Below, piece by piece: positions 1-7,743 of a stretch of 64,000 nt of DNA. This DNA is from Ruegeria sp. HKCCD8929. GTDB taxonomy: Bacteria; Pseudomonadota; Alphaproteobacteria; Rhodobacterales; Rhodobacteraceae. Numbering within the stretch: the first letter of the stretch is position 1; each line of letters begins with the position of its first letter. Under the pieces are notes generated by a model. The model made no database searches and was not told where the DNA came from. It was given only the letters and a program-made list of their open reading frames with translations. The DNA is taken from assembly GCF_013031405.1 (NCBI RefSeq), contig NZ_WPZY01000006.1:1-64000 (forward strand). The letters run 5' to 3'. Made by a program: the position numbers and the translations under genes.

Positions 1-52
1 CACACTGACAACCATTTGGGAATCCCCCGATTCAAGTTTTCGGCGGGATGCT

Positions 53-106
53 TTAACGCGTTGAAATCTATGATTTCAGGCAGCGTTAAGTGATTCAGGT
101 ATTTAG
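53..106 (+). repeat. Dispersed palindromic repeat, copy 1
   Basis: An outer stem TTAACGC (53-59) pairs with GCGTTAA (83-89), and an inner stem TGAAATC (62-68) pairs with GATTTCA (72-78). A conserved tail TGATTCAGGT follows. A second copy lies at 52209-52262 with compensatory changes in the outer stem, and a degenerate copy lies on the minus strand at 45223-45271. It may belong to the 3' end of a gene left of the window. The function is unknown. Confidence 0.6.
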
Positions 107-118
107 CAAAGTGCTGTG

Positions 119-139
119 GGACCCGCGCAGGGCGGGTCC
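119..139. terminator. GC-rich hairpin downstream of sspB
   Basis: A perfect 8-bp stem, GGACCCGC/GCGGGTCC, with a 5-nt loop sits 22 nt beyond the sspB stop codon. No clear T-run follows on either strand, so terminator function is inferred from position and shape only. Confidence 0.45.
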
Positions 140-161
140 TGATCCGGTCGTTCCGGCGCGT

Positions 162-632
162 TTACTTGCGGAAACTGTCCAGCGAAACCACGTCCGCATC
201 CTGTTGCGGCTGCACCTGCGGCTCATCCTCCGGCTCCGGCTCTGAGGGGATGTGGGCGATTTCGTCCTCATCCTCGTCCTCGGCGGTCTCGAACCGCAGG
301 CCGAATTCGACCGACGGGTCGACGAAAGTCAGGATCGCCGCGTAAGGGATATAAAGCGGCTCGGGTGCGTCGCCAAAATTCAGGGTGATCGAGAATCCAT
401 CCTCACCCACGATCAGGTTTTCGAACCAGTGCTGCATCACGATGGTCATCTCGCCCGGATACCGATCAGTCAGCCACTCGGCCATCTGCACGCCGGGCTG
501 GCGAGTGTCGAAGGTGACGAAGAAATGGTGCGCACCCGGCAAGCCGTTCGTGGCCACATCCGCCAGAACGGTCTTGATCAACCCCCGCATCGCGGTGTGC
601 ATGAGGTTTCCGTAATCGATGTCTCGCGACAT
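162..632 (-). CDS. sspB: SspB-type ClpXP adaptor protein
   Basis: This is a 156-aa protein of the alphaproteobacterial SspB family. In this family SspB tethers ssrA-tagged or other substrates to ClpX so that ClpXP degrades them in the cytoplasm. A folded substrate-binding domain spans roughly residues 1-115. It is followed by a very acidic, flexible linker and a short C-terminal segment, which is the family layout with a ClpX-docking tail. The tmRNA that produces the ssrA tag lies only about 3 kb away, but the two are not in one operon. The ATG start at 632 gives the usual family length. Confidence 0.85.
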   Translation of the reverse strand: MSRDIDYGNLMHTAMRGLIKTVLADVATNGLPGAHHFFVTFDTRQPGVQMAEWLTDRYPGEMTIVMQHWFENLIVGEDGFSITLNFGDAPEPLYIPYAAILTFVDPSVEFGLRFETAEDEDEDEIAHIPSEPEPEDEPQVQPQQDADVVSLDSFRK

Positions 633-709
633 TGCAGTTCCTCGAAAATTCTTGCCCTCAGCATAAGGGATTCGACCGGAAACAAAAGACCACCTGCGGT
701 TTAATTCGC

Positions 710-1957
710 TCAGACAAGATGGCTGAGTGTTCCGGCCAGCGCCATCAGGATCAAAGTTGCTGCGAAACCGAATTTGGCACCCAGCATGAGCGCTGCGGCA
801 AGCAGGGTCAGGGCAAGGGCCTCCACGTTCAGAGTGGCGAAATCGGGCAGCGGAATTCGGACCGGACCGGCGGTCCAGACGGAAATTCCCTGGAACAGGA
901 CGTTGAGGGCAAACCAGATCGACAGGTTCAGGATCACGCCGACGACGGCTGCGGTGATTGCGCGCAGTGCGGCGTCAAGGCGAGGGCGGGCCGCGATCTG
1001 CTCCAGATAGGGGGCGGCGAGGAAGATCCACAGAAAGCAGGGTACGAAGGTGGCCCAGAGCGCCACCACGCCCGCCGCCAGCGCAAGCGGGATGCCACCG
1101 GAAATCTGGCCGCTCAGCATCGCCACGAACTGGGTGACCAGAATCAATGGTCCCGGCGTGGTCTCGGCCAGACCCAGCGCGTCGATCATCTGGTCAGTGG
1201 TGATCCACTGGTATTGCCCGACCACGGTCTGGGTCATGTAGGCCAGCACCGCGTAAGCACCGCCAAAGGTCACCACGGCAAGGCGGGCGAAGAACCAGCC
1301 GAGGTCGCTCAGCAATTGTTGCCCGATGAGTGTCAGAGCGGCTAGTGGCACCAGCCACAGGCTGAGCCACAGGGCCGCCGTGCGCAAGGGGTGGTTCTTC
1401 GTGGGCCGAGGCGGGATCTCTGCGGCGGTTTTGTCCGAGGTGATGTACCCCCAGGCGGCCGCCGCCGCGATGATCAACGGGAAGGGCAGGTTCAGGGCAT
1501 AGATTGCGACAAAGGCGAGGCCCGCGATGGCCCAGGCGCTACCACCTGTCAGGGCCTTGCGCGACAGGTTGCGCAGCGCCAGCAGCACGATGACGATCAC
1601 CGTGGCTTTGACGCCCAGAAAGGCCGATTGGACCAGCGGTAAGGTGCCGAAGCTGGCGTAGAGGCCGACCAGAATAGCGATGATCAGAGCGCCGGGCAGC
1701 ACGAAAAGCCCACCCGCGATTAGCCCGCCGGGCACGCCGCGCAGGCGCCAGCCGGCATAGGTGGCCAGTTGCATCGCCTCTGGTCCCGGCAGCAGCATGC
1801 AGAGCGACAGGGCGCGCAGATAGGTCTGCTCGTCCAGCCACGGACGCTCGTCCACCAGTTCACGGTGCATCAGCGAGATCTGGGCCGCCGGGCCGCCAAA
1901 GGACATCACGCCGATGCGGCCGAAGACGCGGAACAGGTCGGAATAGGACGGGTTCAT
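710..1957 (-). CDS. chrA: Chromate transporter ChrA
   Basis: This is a 415-aa polytopic membrane protein of the CHR family, which exports chromate from the cytoplasm. It shows the duplicated two-domain (long-chain) form. Each half begins with a related motif: FGRIGVMSFGGPAAQISLM near residue 12 and ARLAVVTFGGAYAVLAYM near residue 222. About ten hydrophobic segments are visible. It overlaps the 3' end of chrB by 4 bp (ATGA type), so the two are translationally coupled. Chromate is the expected substrate from the family and the partner gene; related CHR proteins may move other oxyanions. Confidence 0.88.
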   Translation of the reverse strand: MNPSYSDLFRVFGRIGVMSFGGPAAQISLMHRELVDERPWLDEQTYLRALSLCMLLPGPEAMQLATYAGWRLRGVPGGLIAGGLFVLPGALIIAILVGLYASFGTLPLVQSAFLGVKATVIVIVLLALRNLSRKALTGGSAWAIAGLAFVAIYALNLPFPLIIAAAAAWGYITSDKTAAEIPPRPTKNHPLRTAALWLSLWLVPLAALTLIGQQLLSDLGWFFARLAVVTFGGAYAVLAYMTQTVVGQYQWITTDQMIDALGLAETTPGPLILVTQFVAMLSGQISGGIPLALAAGVVALWATFVPCFLWIFLAAPYLEQIAARPRLDAALRAITAAVVGVILNLSIWFALNVLFQGISVWTAGPVRIPLPDFATLNVEALALTLLAAALMLGAKFGFAATLILMALAGTLSHLV

Positions 1958-2769
1958 TTGCGTCTGTCCGCCGGCCAGTCATGACCTTCATCAAACCGGT
2001 CCCGCGCCCAGCGGTAGAAGGCATCGTAGAGATGCAGTCCGGCCTCCAACTGCTGGTGATCGTCGCGATATTGACGCGACAGGCCCACCGAAACCGCCAG
2101 CAGGCCCGCCGCCTCGGGTGCCAGATCGTGCCGGTCGGTATCGGCACCGCGCACGACCTGTGACAGGCGATCCAGCGCTTCGGTTCTCAGGCCGAACTCA
2201 TCCAGCATTGTATCGAAGGTGCAAAGCGCGCCGCGATGGCTCCAGAACGTGTCCTCGACATCGAACGGAGTGGCGCCGAACCGGTCGGCGACGTCCATGA
2301 CTTCCGAGGGAGAAACGAACAGAAACCGCGCGTCCGGATCGACGAAGCGACGGATCAGCCACGGGCAGGCGATGCGGTCGATCTTGGGGCGGTGGCGGGT
2401 GACCCAGAGGGTATGGCCCTCGACCGGCTTCGGCAGTGCCGCAAAGGGGATGCGCGGCGCGCCCGGATGATCGCGCCAGGCGAACATGCCGCCGTCGAGA
2501 TATTCCGCCTGCACCCCATCACTGCGCAGCCAGGCGGCGACGCCCTGGCTCAGCTTCTTGCCCTTTTGGCAGACGATGACGCAGGTCCGGTCGCCGATGC
2601 GGAGGCGCAGCCCGTCAATGTCGGTGTGCGGATGCCGGAACGAACCGGGGATCAGATGGGGGTCCGCCTCGAAATTCGGGTCGATGCAGATATCGACGAT
2701 GATCGGGGCCTGTGGTGTACCGATCAGGCGGAGCAGTTGCGGTGCGGTAATCGCATTGGGAGCAGCCAT
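1954..2769 (-). CDS. chrB: Rhodanese-ChrB fusion, chromate resistance protein
   Basis: This is a 271-aa protein with an N-terminal rhodanese-like domain (about residues 8-105) joined to a ChrB C-terminal domain (about 115-265, starting at TLWVTRHRPKIDRIACPWL). The predicted rhodanese active-site cysteine is C67 in CQKGKKLS; C63 is also nearby. ChrB proteins accompany ChrA and have been described as chromate-responsive regulators or resistance factors. chrA follows with a 4-bp overlap. The rhodanese domain suggests a sulfur or oxyanion reduction role, but that is inference. Confidence 0.82.
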   Translation of the reverse strand: MAAPNAITAPQLLRLIGTPQAPIIVDICIDPNFEADPHLIPGSFRHPHTDIDGLRLRIGDRTCVIVCQKGKKLSQGVAAWLRSDGVQAEYLDGGMFAWRDHPGAPRIPFAALPKPVEGHTLWVTRHRPKIDRIACPWLIRRFVDPDARFLFVSPSEVMDVADRFGATPFDVEDTFWSHRGALCTFDTMLDEFGLRTEALDRLSQVVRGADTDRHDLAPEAAGLLAVSVGLSRQYRDDHQQLEAGLHLYDAFYRWARDRFDEGHDWPADRRK

Positions 2770-2828
2770 GGCATGTGTCCTTGCAATACTGGATACATGC
2801 GAAACTTGGGCTGACGCCTCACGGGGTG

Positions 2829-2851
2829 TTCGCAGAATGACCCCCTGCGAA
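2829..2851. promoter_or_regulatory. Inverted repeat upstream of chrBA
   Basis: A perfect 7-bp inverted repeat, TTCGCAG (2829-2835) and CTGCGAA (2845-2851), with a 9-nt spacer lies 60-80 bp upstream of the chrB start. A further TGCGAA half-site occurs near 2798. It could be an operator for chrBA or a hairpin at the end of the transcript; the sequence does not decide. Confidence 0.35.
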
Positions 2852-2920
2852 ACAAATAGCGTGGATGGGCACGAGGGGTCAATGTGCCGGGAGCTCGGAT
2901 AGCTTGCCCCGGATCCGGTC

Positions 2921-3352
2921 TCAGGCCCAGTCCAGCCGCTGGCCGGTCATGCAGACGGGCAGGGTGTCCTGCGGCAGTTGCCCCAGTTGTTCGAAGAACG
3001 AGATGAAATCGAACTGGTTATAAGCCTCAACCATCTTGCCGTCGCGAAACCGGGCCATGACCTGTCCGCTGACCTCGATCGGAGCGCCATTGTCGGCGCG
3101 TGAGGTGTGGACATGCAGGATCGCCGACAGCCAGTCGCCATCCTCGATGATCTTCGGCAGCTCAACCCGGATCTCGCCCAGAATATAACGGAACGCGGTC
3201 ACCAGATCGCGGAAATCGTCCGGGCCCACCTGCATTTCGGGGATCAGCCCCTCGGCCATTGTATCGGGATCGAAATACTGGCCGATCACGTCGGTATTCC
3301 CCTGTTCCCAGACCTGGGCATACCATTCCTTCAACACCTCGGATTTCGTCAT
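2921..3352 (-). CDS. SnoaL-like / NTF2-fold protein
   Basis: This is a 143-aa cytoplasmic protein with the pattern of the SnoaL-like polyketide cyclase (NTF2 fold) superfamily. It has an N-terminal helix ending in EQGNTDVIGQYF, a central strand region, and a C-terminal MARFRDGKMVEAYNQFDF segment. Members range from cyclases and isomerases to small-molecule binding proteins, so no substrate can be assigned. It stands alone between chrB and the tmRNA gene, on the same strand as both. The length is normal for the family. Confidence 0.7.
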   Translation of the reverse strand: MTKSEVLKEWYAQVWEQGNTDVIGQYFDPDTMAEGLIPEMQVGPDDFRDLVTAFRYILGEIRVELPKIIEDGDWLSAILHVHTSRADNGAPIEVSGQVMARFRDGKMVEAYNQFDFISFFEQLGQLPQDTLPVCMTGQRLDWA

Positions 3353-3435
3353 GTCAGGTCTCCGTCCTTGCTGATCGGAGGATGACTCACAAGGGTGAAC
3401 GAATCCTGAACGCGTGCACAGGGCAGATAAAAAAC

Positions 3436-3760
3436 ATGTGCATATCGGGAAAATGCAGGTTTCTGTTGCCAGGTACCTGCGGACCCCGCCTTACGCGGCT
3501 AGGCGCAAGGGCTTAGATTTCGGTCTTGTTACTGCTTACGCAGCAACTGCAACCGGAGCACGATTGTCGTTTGCAATTGTACTGTTCGGGCCGATACGGT
3601 GGCACCCCGCCGAGACAAAGCTAACCCCTTTAGACGTCCGTCGATCCTATTTCGGCCCCATGATCCCCAAACGAAGGATGGTTGGTGGAGCCGCCGGGTA
3701 CCGCCCCCGGGTCCGATCCGTTTATTACGAGCGCGTTTATGTCCATAGTCCCGAAGGACA
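3436..3760 (-). ncRNA. ssrA: tmRNA, circularly permuted two-piece alphaproteobacterial form
   Basis: On the minus strand the acceptor piece comes first. It begins with a GTCC-TTCG-GGAC hairpin near 3759 and ends in CGGCTCCACCA, whose 3' terminal A is at 3683, so CCA is encoded. After a spacer of about 23 nt the coding piece starts with GGGGCCG at 3659. GGGGCCG pairs with CGGCTCC to form the acceptor stem. The tag reading frame starts at GCA 3574 and encodes ANDNRAPVAVAA, ending in TAA at 3538-3536. A T6 run at 3434-3429 marks the likely transcript end. The RNA rescues stalled ribosomes and tags the product for proteolysis. The exact processing ends are estimated. Confidence 0.93.
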
Positions 3761-3765
3761 GGTTC

Positions 3766-3794
3766 TATATAATCTTGCGCGGCGCGGCTTGCAA
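3766..3794 (-). promoter_or_regulatory. Sigma-70-type promoter of ssrA
   Basis: On the minus strand a -35 TTGCAA (3794-3789) is separated by exactly 17 bp from a -10 TATATA (3771-3766). The predicted start at about 3759 coincides with the first base of the GUCC-UUCG-GGAC hairpin that opens the tmRNA precursor. Confidence 0.7.
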
Positions 3795-3833
3795 AGGGGC
3801 GAATGCCTATTTTTGGCAAGAAGAAGCGGGCGG

Positions 3834-4196
3834 TCAGGCGTTGCGGGGCAGGTTGGCGAGGATGAGCCATAGGGCCAGCGCGGCCTCGATCCCGCCAAAG
3901 ACCAGCACTTTGGTCAGGGGCGGCGAGTCGAGCGCAAGCGACACCGCCCTGCCCAGCGCCGCGCCGCCATAGGCAAAGCCCAGCATCGCATAGGCCATCG
4001 GGTGGCCAAGGATCAGCACCGCCAACCCGGTGACCACGAAGAGCCCGCCGACCGAGGCCCGCATTTCGCTGTAGCCCATCGTGCTGTTGGTGGGCGCCAG
4101 ATCCAGGACTGTTGCGGTGAACGCCGGTGCGAGAAAGCCGAAGAGGCCGAAGCCGATGGTAAGCAGCGCTGCGATCATGTTCAGGGTTGGGGTCAT
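3834..4196 (-). CDS. DUF4345-like small membrane protein
   Basis: This is a 120-aa protein with four predicted membrane-spanning helices: about residues 6-30, 46-64, 67-87 and 97-115. The GYSEMRASVGGLFVV segment resembles the DUF4345 family. No catalytic or metal-binding motif is visible and the function is unknown. It lies on the same strand as tenA, separated by 46 bp, so the two may be co-transcribed. Confidence 0.6.
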   Translation of the reverse strand: MTPTLNMIAALLTIGFGLFGFLAPAFTATVLDLAPTNSTMGYSEMRASVGGLFVVTGLAVLILGHPMAYAMLGFAYGGAALGRAVSLALDSPPLTKVLVFGGIEAALALWLILANLPRNA

Positions 4197-4242
4197 GCGG
4201 GTCTCCTTCTGCCGAAGTCAGTTAGGGCAGGGCGGGGGCAAG

Positions 4243-4890
4243 TCACGCATCATAGGCCGCGTCGAAAAAGGCGCGTTCCAAAGCGACGGCGCGCAGGAAC
4301 AGGGTTTCGACTTCTTTCTGCGCGTACGGGCTGAGCGTCGGCCAGAGTTTGTCGAGTTGGCTTCGCAGGTACTCAACCACGCTTTCGAAACCTTCGCCCG
4401 CATGCAGGGTGATCCACTCGGCGAAGTAAAACGGCAGATCGGCGCGCGGTGGGTGCACCGGCGTGGCCCAGCTGAGATATGTCCATTCGGCTACCACCAA
4501 GACCGCCAGCATCAACTCGTACTGGCCCGAGGCGGCGGCCTCGGCCATCAGAGCCTGAAAATCCCGGGTGGCAGGGGCGGGATCCGGGTTTTGCGCCGCC
4601 CCGTCCATGTCCAGCGCGTCGAAGGAGCGCAGGAAATAGGTGTTCTCGGGGCCGGTGATCACTGCCAGGAACTGCGCCGCCGGGACGCTGTCGGCGAGCG
4701 TGGGCGCGTGGGCGATGGCGCTGGCCAGCAGGCGGACGAAACCGTCGATGAACTGGTAATCCTGCGCCAGATACCAGCGCATCTTGTCGAGCGGCAGGGT
4801 GCCCTCGGCCAGTTCAGAGCAGAAGGCATGATTGGTTGCGGCGTGCCAGTCCTCGGTGGCCAGCGCGCGCAGGTGATCGGTGGGGCGCAT
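4243..4890 (-). CDS. tenA: TenA-family (thiaminase II-like) protein
   Basis: This is a 215-aa all-helical protein of the TenA/heme-oxygenase-like superfamily. The segment WHAATNHAFCSELAEGTLP and the later WYLAQDYQFIDGF are family hallmarks. TenA proteins hydrolyse the amino group of aminopyrimidines to salvage the HMP moiety of thiamine. In place of the TenA_C catalytic cysteine region this protein has VVAEWTYLSWA, so it is more like the TenA_E group; I infer that from pattern only. It lies between the DUF4345 gene and the GntR regulator, all on the minus strand. No other thiamine gene is nearby. Confidence 0.75.
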   Translation of the reverse strand: MRPTDHLRALATEDWHAATNHAFCSELAEGTLPLDKMRWYLAQDYQFIDGFVRLLASAIAHAPTLADSVPAAQFLAVITGPENTYFLRSFDALDMDGAAQNPDPAPATRDFQALMAEAAASGQYELMLAVLVVAEWTYLSWATPVHPPRADLPFYFAEWITLHAGEGFESVVEYLRSQLDKLWPTLSPYAQKEVETLFLRAVALERAFFDAAYDA

Positions 4891-4949
4891 CGGGGGCTCC
4901 TTGTCGGGTTTTGGGTGCAGAGAGCCTCAAGCGCGCGCCGGGCGCAAGG

Positions 4950-5687
4950 TCAGCTTTTGTCGCGCGCCGCGCGGGCGGCCATCACGTCGTCCTTGAGCGT
5001 CAACGTGTAGGCGGTCAGCTCTGCCAGCGCGGCATCGGCGGCGGTGGCATCGCGGGCCTCGATCGCGTCGGCGATGCGGGTGTGCAGGGCCACGATGGCC
5101 TCACGCGAGCGGGCGGTGAAGGTGATCATGTTCATTAGCGGTTGCATCGCCTCGACCGCGCCCGCAAGCTGGTAGGACAGCACCGGGTTGCCCGCGCCGT
5201 CGACCAGCGCCCGGTGAAAGGCCACGTCCGAGGCGCAGAAGGCCTCATCGGTCAGGCCCGGCTGGTTCTGGCGCACGATCTCGGCGCGCATGGTGGCGAG
5301 GTGGTCGGGTGTCCGGCGTTCGGCTGACAGCGGCGCGCAGGCGCGTTCCAGTGCGAACCGTGCTTCGCAGGCGGTGTCGAAGCTAACCGCGTTCATCGAA
5401 AGCAGCAGCGTGGATGTGGTAATCTGCTGGGAATAGGCGTCCTCGAAACTCAGCCGGTTGACGAAGGCGCCGCCAAAGGCGCCGCGCTGGGTGCGGATCA
5501 GGGATTGCGCCGCCAGCCGCTTGAGCGCCTCGCGCACGGTGGGGCGGGAAACTTGGAACTGATCGGCCAGTTCGGCCTCGGACGGCAAGCGTTCGTCGAC
5601 GATCAGGCGGCCCTCGACGATGGCGTCCTTGATCGCTTGCGCGATTTGGGCCGACAGGTCGGCGGAGCTTTTGGGGTCGATTTTCAT
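4950..5687 (-). CDS. GntR-family regulator, FadR/FCD subfamily
   Basis: This is a 245-aa regulator. An N-terminal winged helix covers about residues 8-75 and contains LPSEAELADQFQVSRPTVREAL. An all-helical FCD effector-binding domain follows (about 95-230). FCD regulators usually bind an organic acid or acyl-CoA and repress divergent catabolic genes. This gene is divergent from the DUF2182-DUF1326-DinB-dmdA-acuI run. The 87-bp gap holds a tandem GTCTGACATTT repeat that is a good operator candidate. A role as the regulator of the DMSP genes is therefore likely, but it is inferred from position. Confidence 0.85.
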   Translation of the reverse strand: MKIDPKSSADLSAQIAQAIKDAIVEGRLIVDERLPSEAELADQFQVSRPTVREALKRLAAQSLIRTQRGAFGGAFVNRLSFEDAYSQQITTSTLLLSMNAVSFDTACEARFALERACAPLSAERRTPDHLATMRAEIVRQNQPGLTDEAFCASDVAFHRALVDGAGNPVLSYQLAGAVEAMQPLMNMITFTARSREAIVALHTRIADAIEARDATAADAALAELTAYTLTLKDDVMAARAARDKS

Positions 5688-5699
5688 GTGCGCGTCATT

Positions 5700-5735
5700 T
5701 TTTATTTGTCTGACATTTAAAAGTCTGACATTTGA
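5700..5735. promoter_or_regulatory. Tandem operator between GntR gene and DUF2182-dmdA operon
   Basis: The 11-mer GTCTGACATTT occurs twice in direct orientation, at 5708-5718 and 5723-5733. Each copy contains the near-palindromic core GTC-T-GAC, resembling the TNGTNNNACNA type of FadR-like operator. The starts are 15 bp apart. The location in the divergent gap suggests control of both transcripts by the GntR protein. Confidence 0.6.
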
Positions 5736-5774
5736 AAAGCAAGGGATGAGTCGGGCATGAGGAAAGGGAGAGCC

Positions 5775-6536
5775 ATGCTGTCAGACCGCATCAGAGCCAT
5801 GTCGGCGCCGCATTGGCTGACCCTGTTCGCAGGGATCGCTGCCGCTTGGGGCGCACTTTATCTGATGGCGGTTCCGGCTGAGCTGCGCCAGTTCGGGGCG
5901 GTTTATGGGGCCGAGTTCTGGGCCAGCCTGTGCATCGTGACGCCGGATGCGGCGGGGCTGGCGCGCATGATCCTGATGTGGGTGTTGATGTCGGCTGCGA
6001 TGATGGCGCCGACCGTACTGCCCGCGCTGGCGACTTACGAAGAACTTGGCCAGACCGGAGCCGCCACCAGCATGGGGCGGCTGCTGGGCGGCTACATGGC
6101 GGTCTGGTTGGGGTTTTCTGTCATGGCGGCACTGGCGCAGATGTGGCTGTTTCAGGCCGGTCTGCTTGACCCTTTGGGGCAGAGCGGTGTGACGTGGCTC
6201 TCGGCGTTGCTGCTGGCGGGGGCGGGGCTCTATCAGTTTTCGGCGCTCAAGGATGCATGCCTAGACAAATGCCGCTCGCCGATGATGTTCTTCATGTCCC
6301 ATTGGGACGAGGGGGCGTGGCGCAACGGGGTGCGGCTGGGGTTGGTCTGTCTGGGCTGCTGCTGGGCGCTGATGCTGCTGGCCTTTGTGGGCGGCGTGAT
6401 GAACCTGGCCTTCATGGGGCTGGCCACCGCCATCATGGTTTTCGAGAAACTGCCCGATCTGGGGCAATACATTACCCGACCGCTTGGGGGGCTGCTGATT
6501 GCGGCTTCGGCGCTGGTGGGGTTCGGACTGATCTGA
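5775..6536 (+). CDS. DUF2182 integral membrane protein
   Basis: This is a 253-aa protein with about six hydrophobic segments, matching the DUF2182 family of predicted metal-binding membrane proteins. Conserved-looking features are a methionine-rich MWVLMSAAMMAPT stretch (residues 69-81), a CLDKC motif (C162, C166) followed by SPMMFFMSHW, and a CLGCC motif (C192, C195, C196). The ATG at 5775 has a good AAAGGGAG ribosome-binding site; an upstream ATG at 5757 would add six residues. It is followed 13 bp later by the DUF1326 gene, a common pairing. The Cys/Met ligands suggest soft-metal binding, perhaps copper. The function is unknown. Confidence 0.8.
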   Translation: MLSDRIRAMSAPHWLTLFAGIAAAWGALYLMAVPAELRQFGAVYGAEFWASLCIVTPDAAGLARMILMWVLMSAAMMAPTVLPALATYEELGQTGAATSMGRLLGGYMAVWLGFSVMAALAQMWLFQAGLLDPLGQSGVTWLSALLLAGAGLYQFSALKDACLDKCRSPMMFFMSHWDEGAWRNGVRLGLVCLGCCWALMLLAFVGGVMNLAFMGLATAIMVFEKLPDLGQYITRPLGGLLIAASALVGFGLI

Positions 6537-6549
6537 GGAGGATTGAGAC

Positions 6550-7236
6550 ATGGCAAGCGACCGTCTGGAAGTGGCCGAAAAGCTCGACAGCCGCCACCCG
6601 GCCGCCGAGCGCAAGGACCCGGGCCTGACGCCCTGGGCGATCAAGGGTGAACTGGTTCTGAACTGCAACTGCACGGTGTTCTGCCCCTGTGTGGTCTCGC
6701 TGGGTAAGCACCCGCCGACCGAGGGACATTGCCAGACTTGGGGCGGGGTGCGCATCGACAGCGGGCACTATGGCGATGAGGATCTGTCGGGGCTCAATAT
6801 TGGTCTGCTGATCGAGATCCCCGGCATGATGTCGCGTGGCAACTGGAAGGCAGCGGTGTTCATAGACGACCGCGCCAGTCACGCCGCCTACGAGGGGCTG
6901 GTGAAGATCTTCTCAGGCCAGGCGCGGGGCACCACCGGGTTGTTCTCGGTTCTGGTGGGCGAGTTTCTGGGCGCCGAGCGGCAGCCGGTCACTTATGTCA
7001 ATGACGGCAAGAACCGCCACATCACCGTGGGCCGCAAGATCCAAGGCACGGTGTTCCCGGTCGAGGGCAAGGATAAGGACAGCGATATCGTGATCTCGAA
7101 CACCGAATACTGGATGGGGCCGGATATCACCGTGGCCACCGCCAGCAAGGGCCGGGTGCGCGCCTTTGGCCGGGTGTGGGATTTCGATGGCCGGTCCGCC
7201 GAGATCTGTCAGATCGACTGGCACGGTCCACGCTGA
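6550..7236 (+). CDS. DUF1326 protein with NCNCTVFCPC motif
   Basis: This is a 228-aa protein of the DUF1326 family without a signal peptide or membrane helix. The defining cluster is near the N terminus: C39, C41, C45 and C47 in NCNCTVFCPC, plus C61. A beta-rich body follows. A GAGGA ribosome-binding site precedes the start. The gene sits directly behind DUF2182 and its stop codon overlaps the start of the DinB gene (TGATG). The cysteine density points to a bound metal or cluster, or to redox chemistry. I know of no established biochemical role. Confidence 0.8.
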   Translation: MASDRLEVAEKLDSRHPAAERKDPGLTPWAIKGELVLNCNCTVFCPCVVSLGKHPPTEGHCQTWGGVRIDSGHYGDEDLSGLNIGLLIEIPGMMSRGNWKAAVFIDDRASHAAYEGLVKIFSGQARGTTGLFSVLVGEFLGAERQPVTYVNDGKNRHITVGRKIQGTVFPVEGKDKDSDIVISNTEYWMGPDITVATASKGRVRAFGRVWDFDGRSAEICQIDWHGPR

Positions 7237-7742
7237 TGATCACGGCGGTCTATGCACAGCAGATGGCCCGCTATAACCGCTGGCAAAACAGTCAGTTGAC
7301 GGGCTTTCTTGAGGCTTTGAGTGCAGAGGAGCTGGCCCGCGACCGGGGGGCTTTCTTTGGCTCGATCCTTGGAACAGCGAACCATCTGCTGTGGGGCGAT
7401 GCCATCTGGATGTCGCGCTTTGACGGCGGGCCGGGTCCTGAGGGCGGAATACCCCACAGCGCCGCGCTGCACAACGATCTGGCAGAGTGGCTGCCTGCGC
7501 GGCGTGAGATGGATGACCGGATTGCCCGCTGGGCAGACGGTTTGAGCGACGCGGCGCTGACCGGGGAGATGACCTGGTTCTCGGGTGCGGCGGGGCGTGA
7601 GGTCAGCAAGCCTGTGGCGATGCTGGTGGTGCAAATGTTCAACCACCAGACCCATCACCGGGGCCAGATCCACAAGATGCTGACCGAAACCGGATCGAAG
7701 GCACCGGTAAGTGATTTGTTCTTCATGCCTGAGGATGTGTGA
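7236..7742 (+). CDS. DinB-family protein, putative metal-dependent enzyme
   Basis: This is a 168-aa four-helix-bundle protein of the DinB/YfiT superfamily. The metal triad is visible as H50 (in ANHLLWGD) and H137 and H141 (in FNHQTHHRGQ). Family members include thiol-S-transferases and metal-dependent hydrolases, often linked to low-molecular-weight thiols or detoxification. The ATG at 7236 overlaps the DUF1326 stop by one base, and the stop is one base from the dmdA start. This tight spacing indicates one transcript and probable translational coupling. The substrate is unknown. Confidence 0.78.
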   Translation: MITAVYAQQMARYNRWQNSQLTGFLEALSAEELARDRGAFFGSILGTANHLLWGDAIWMSRFDGGPGPEGGIPHSAALHNDLAEWLPARREMDDRIARWADGLSDAALTGEMTWFSGAAGREVSKPVAMLVVQMFNHQTHHRGQIHKMLTETGSKAPVSDLFFMPEDV

Positions 7743-7743
7743 G

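Noticed and set aside
3382..3516. A plus-strand frame beginning after GGAGG near 3382
   Set aside because: It runs into and antisense to the tmRNA gene and has no similarity to known proteins.
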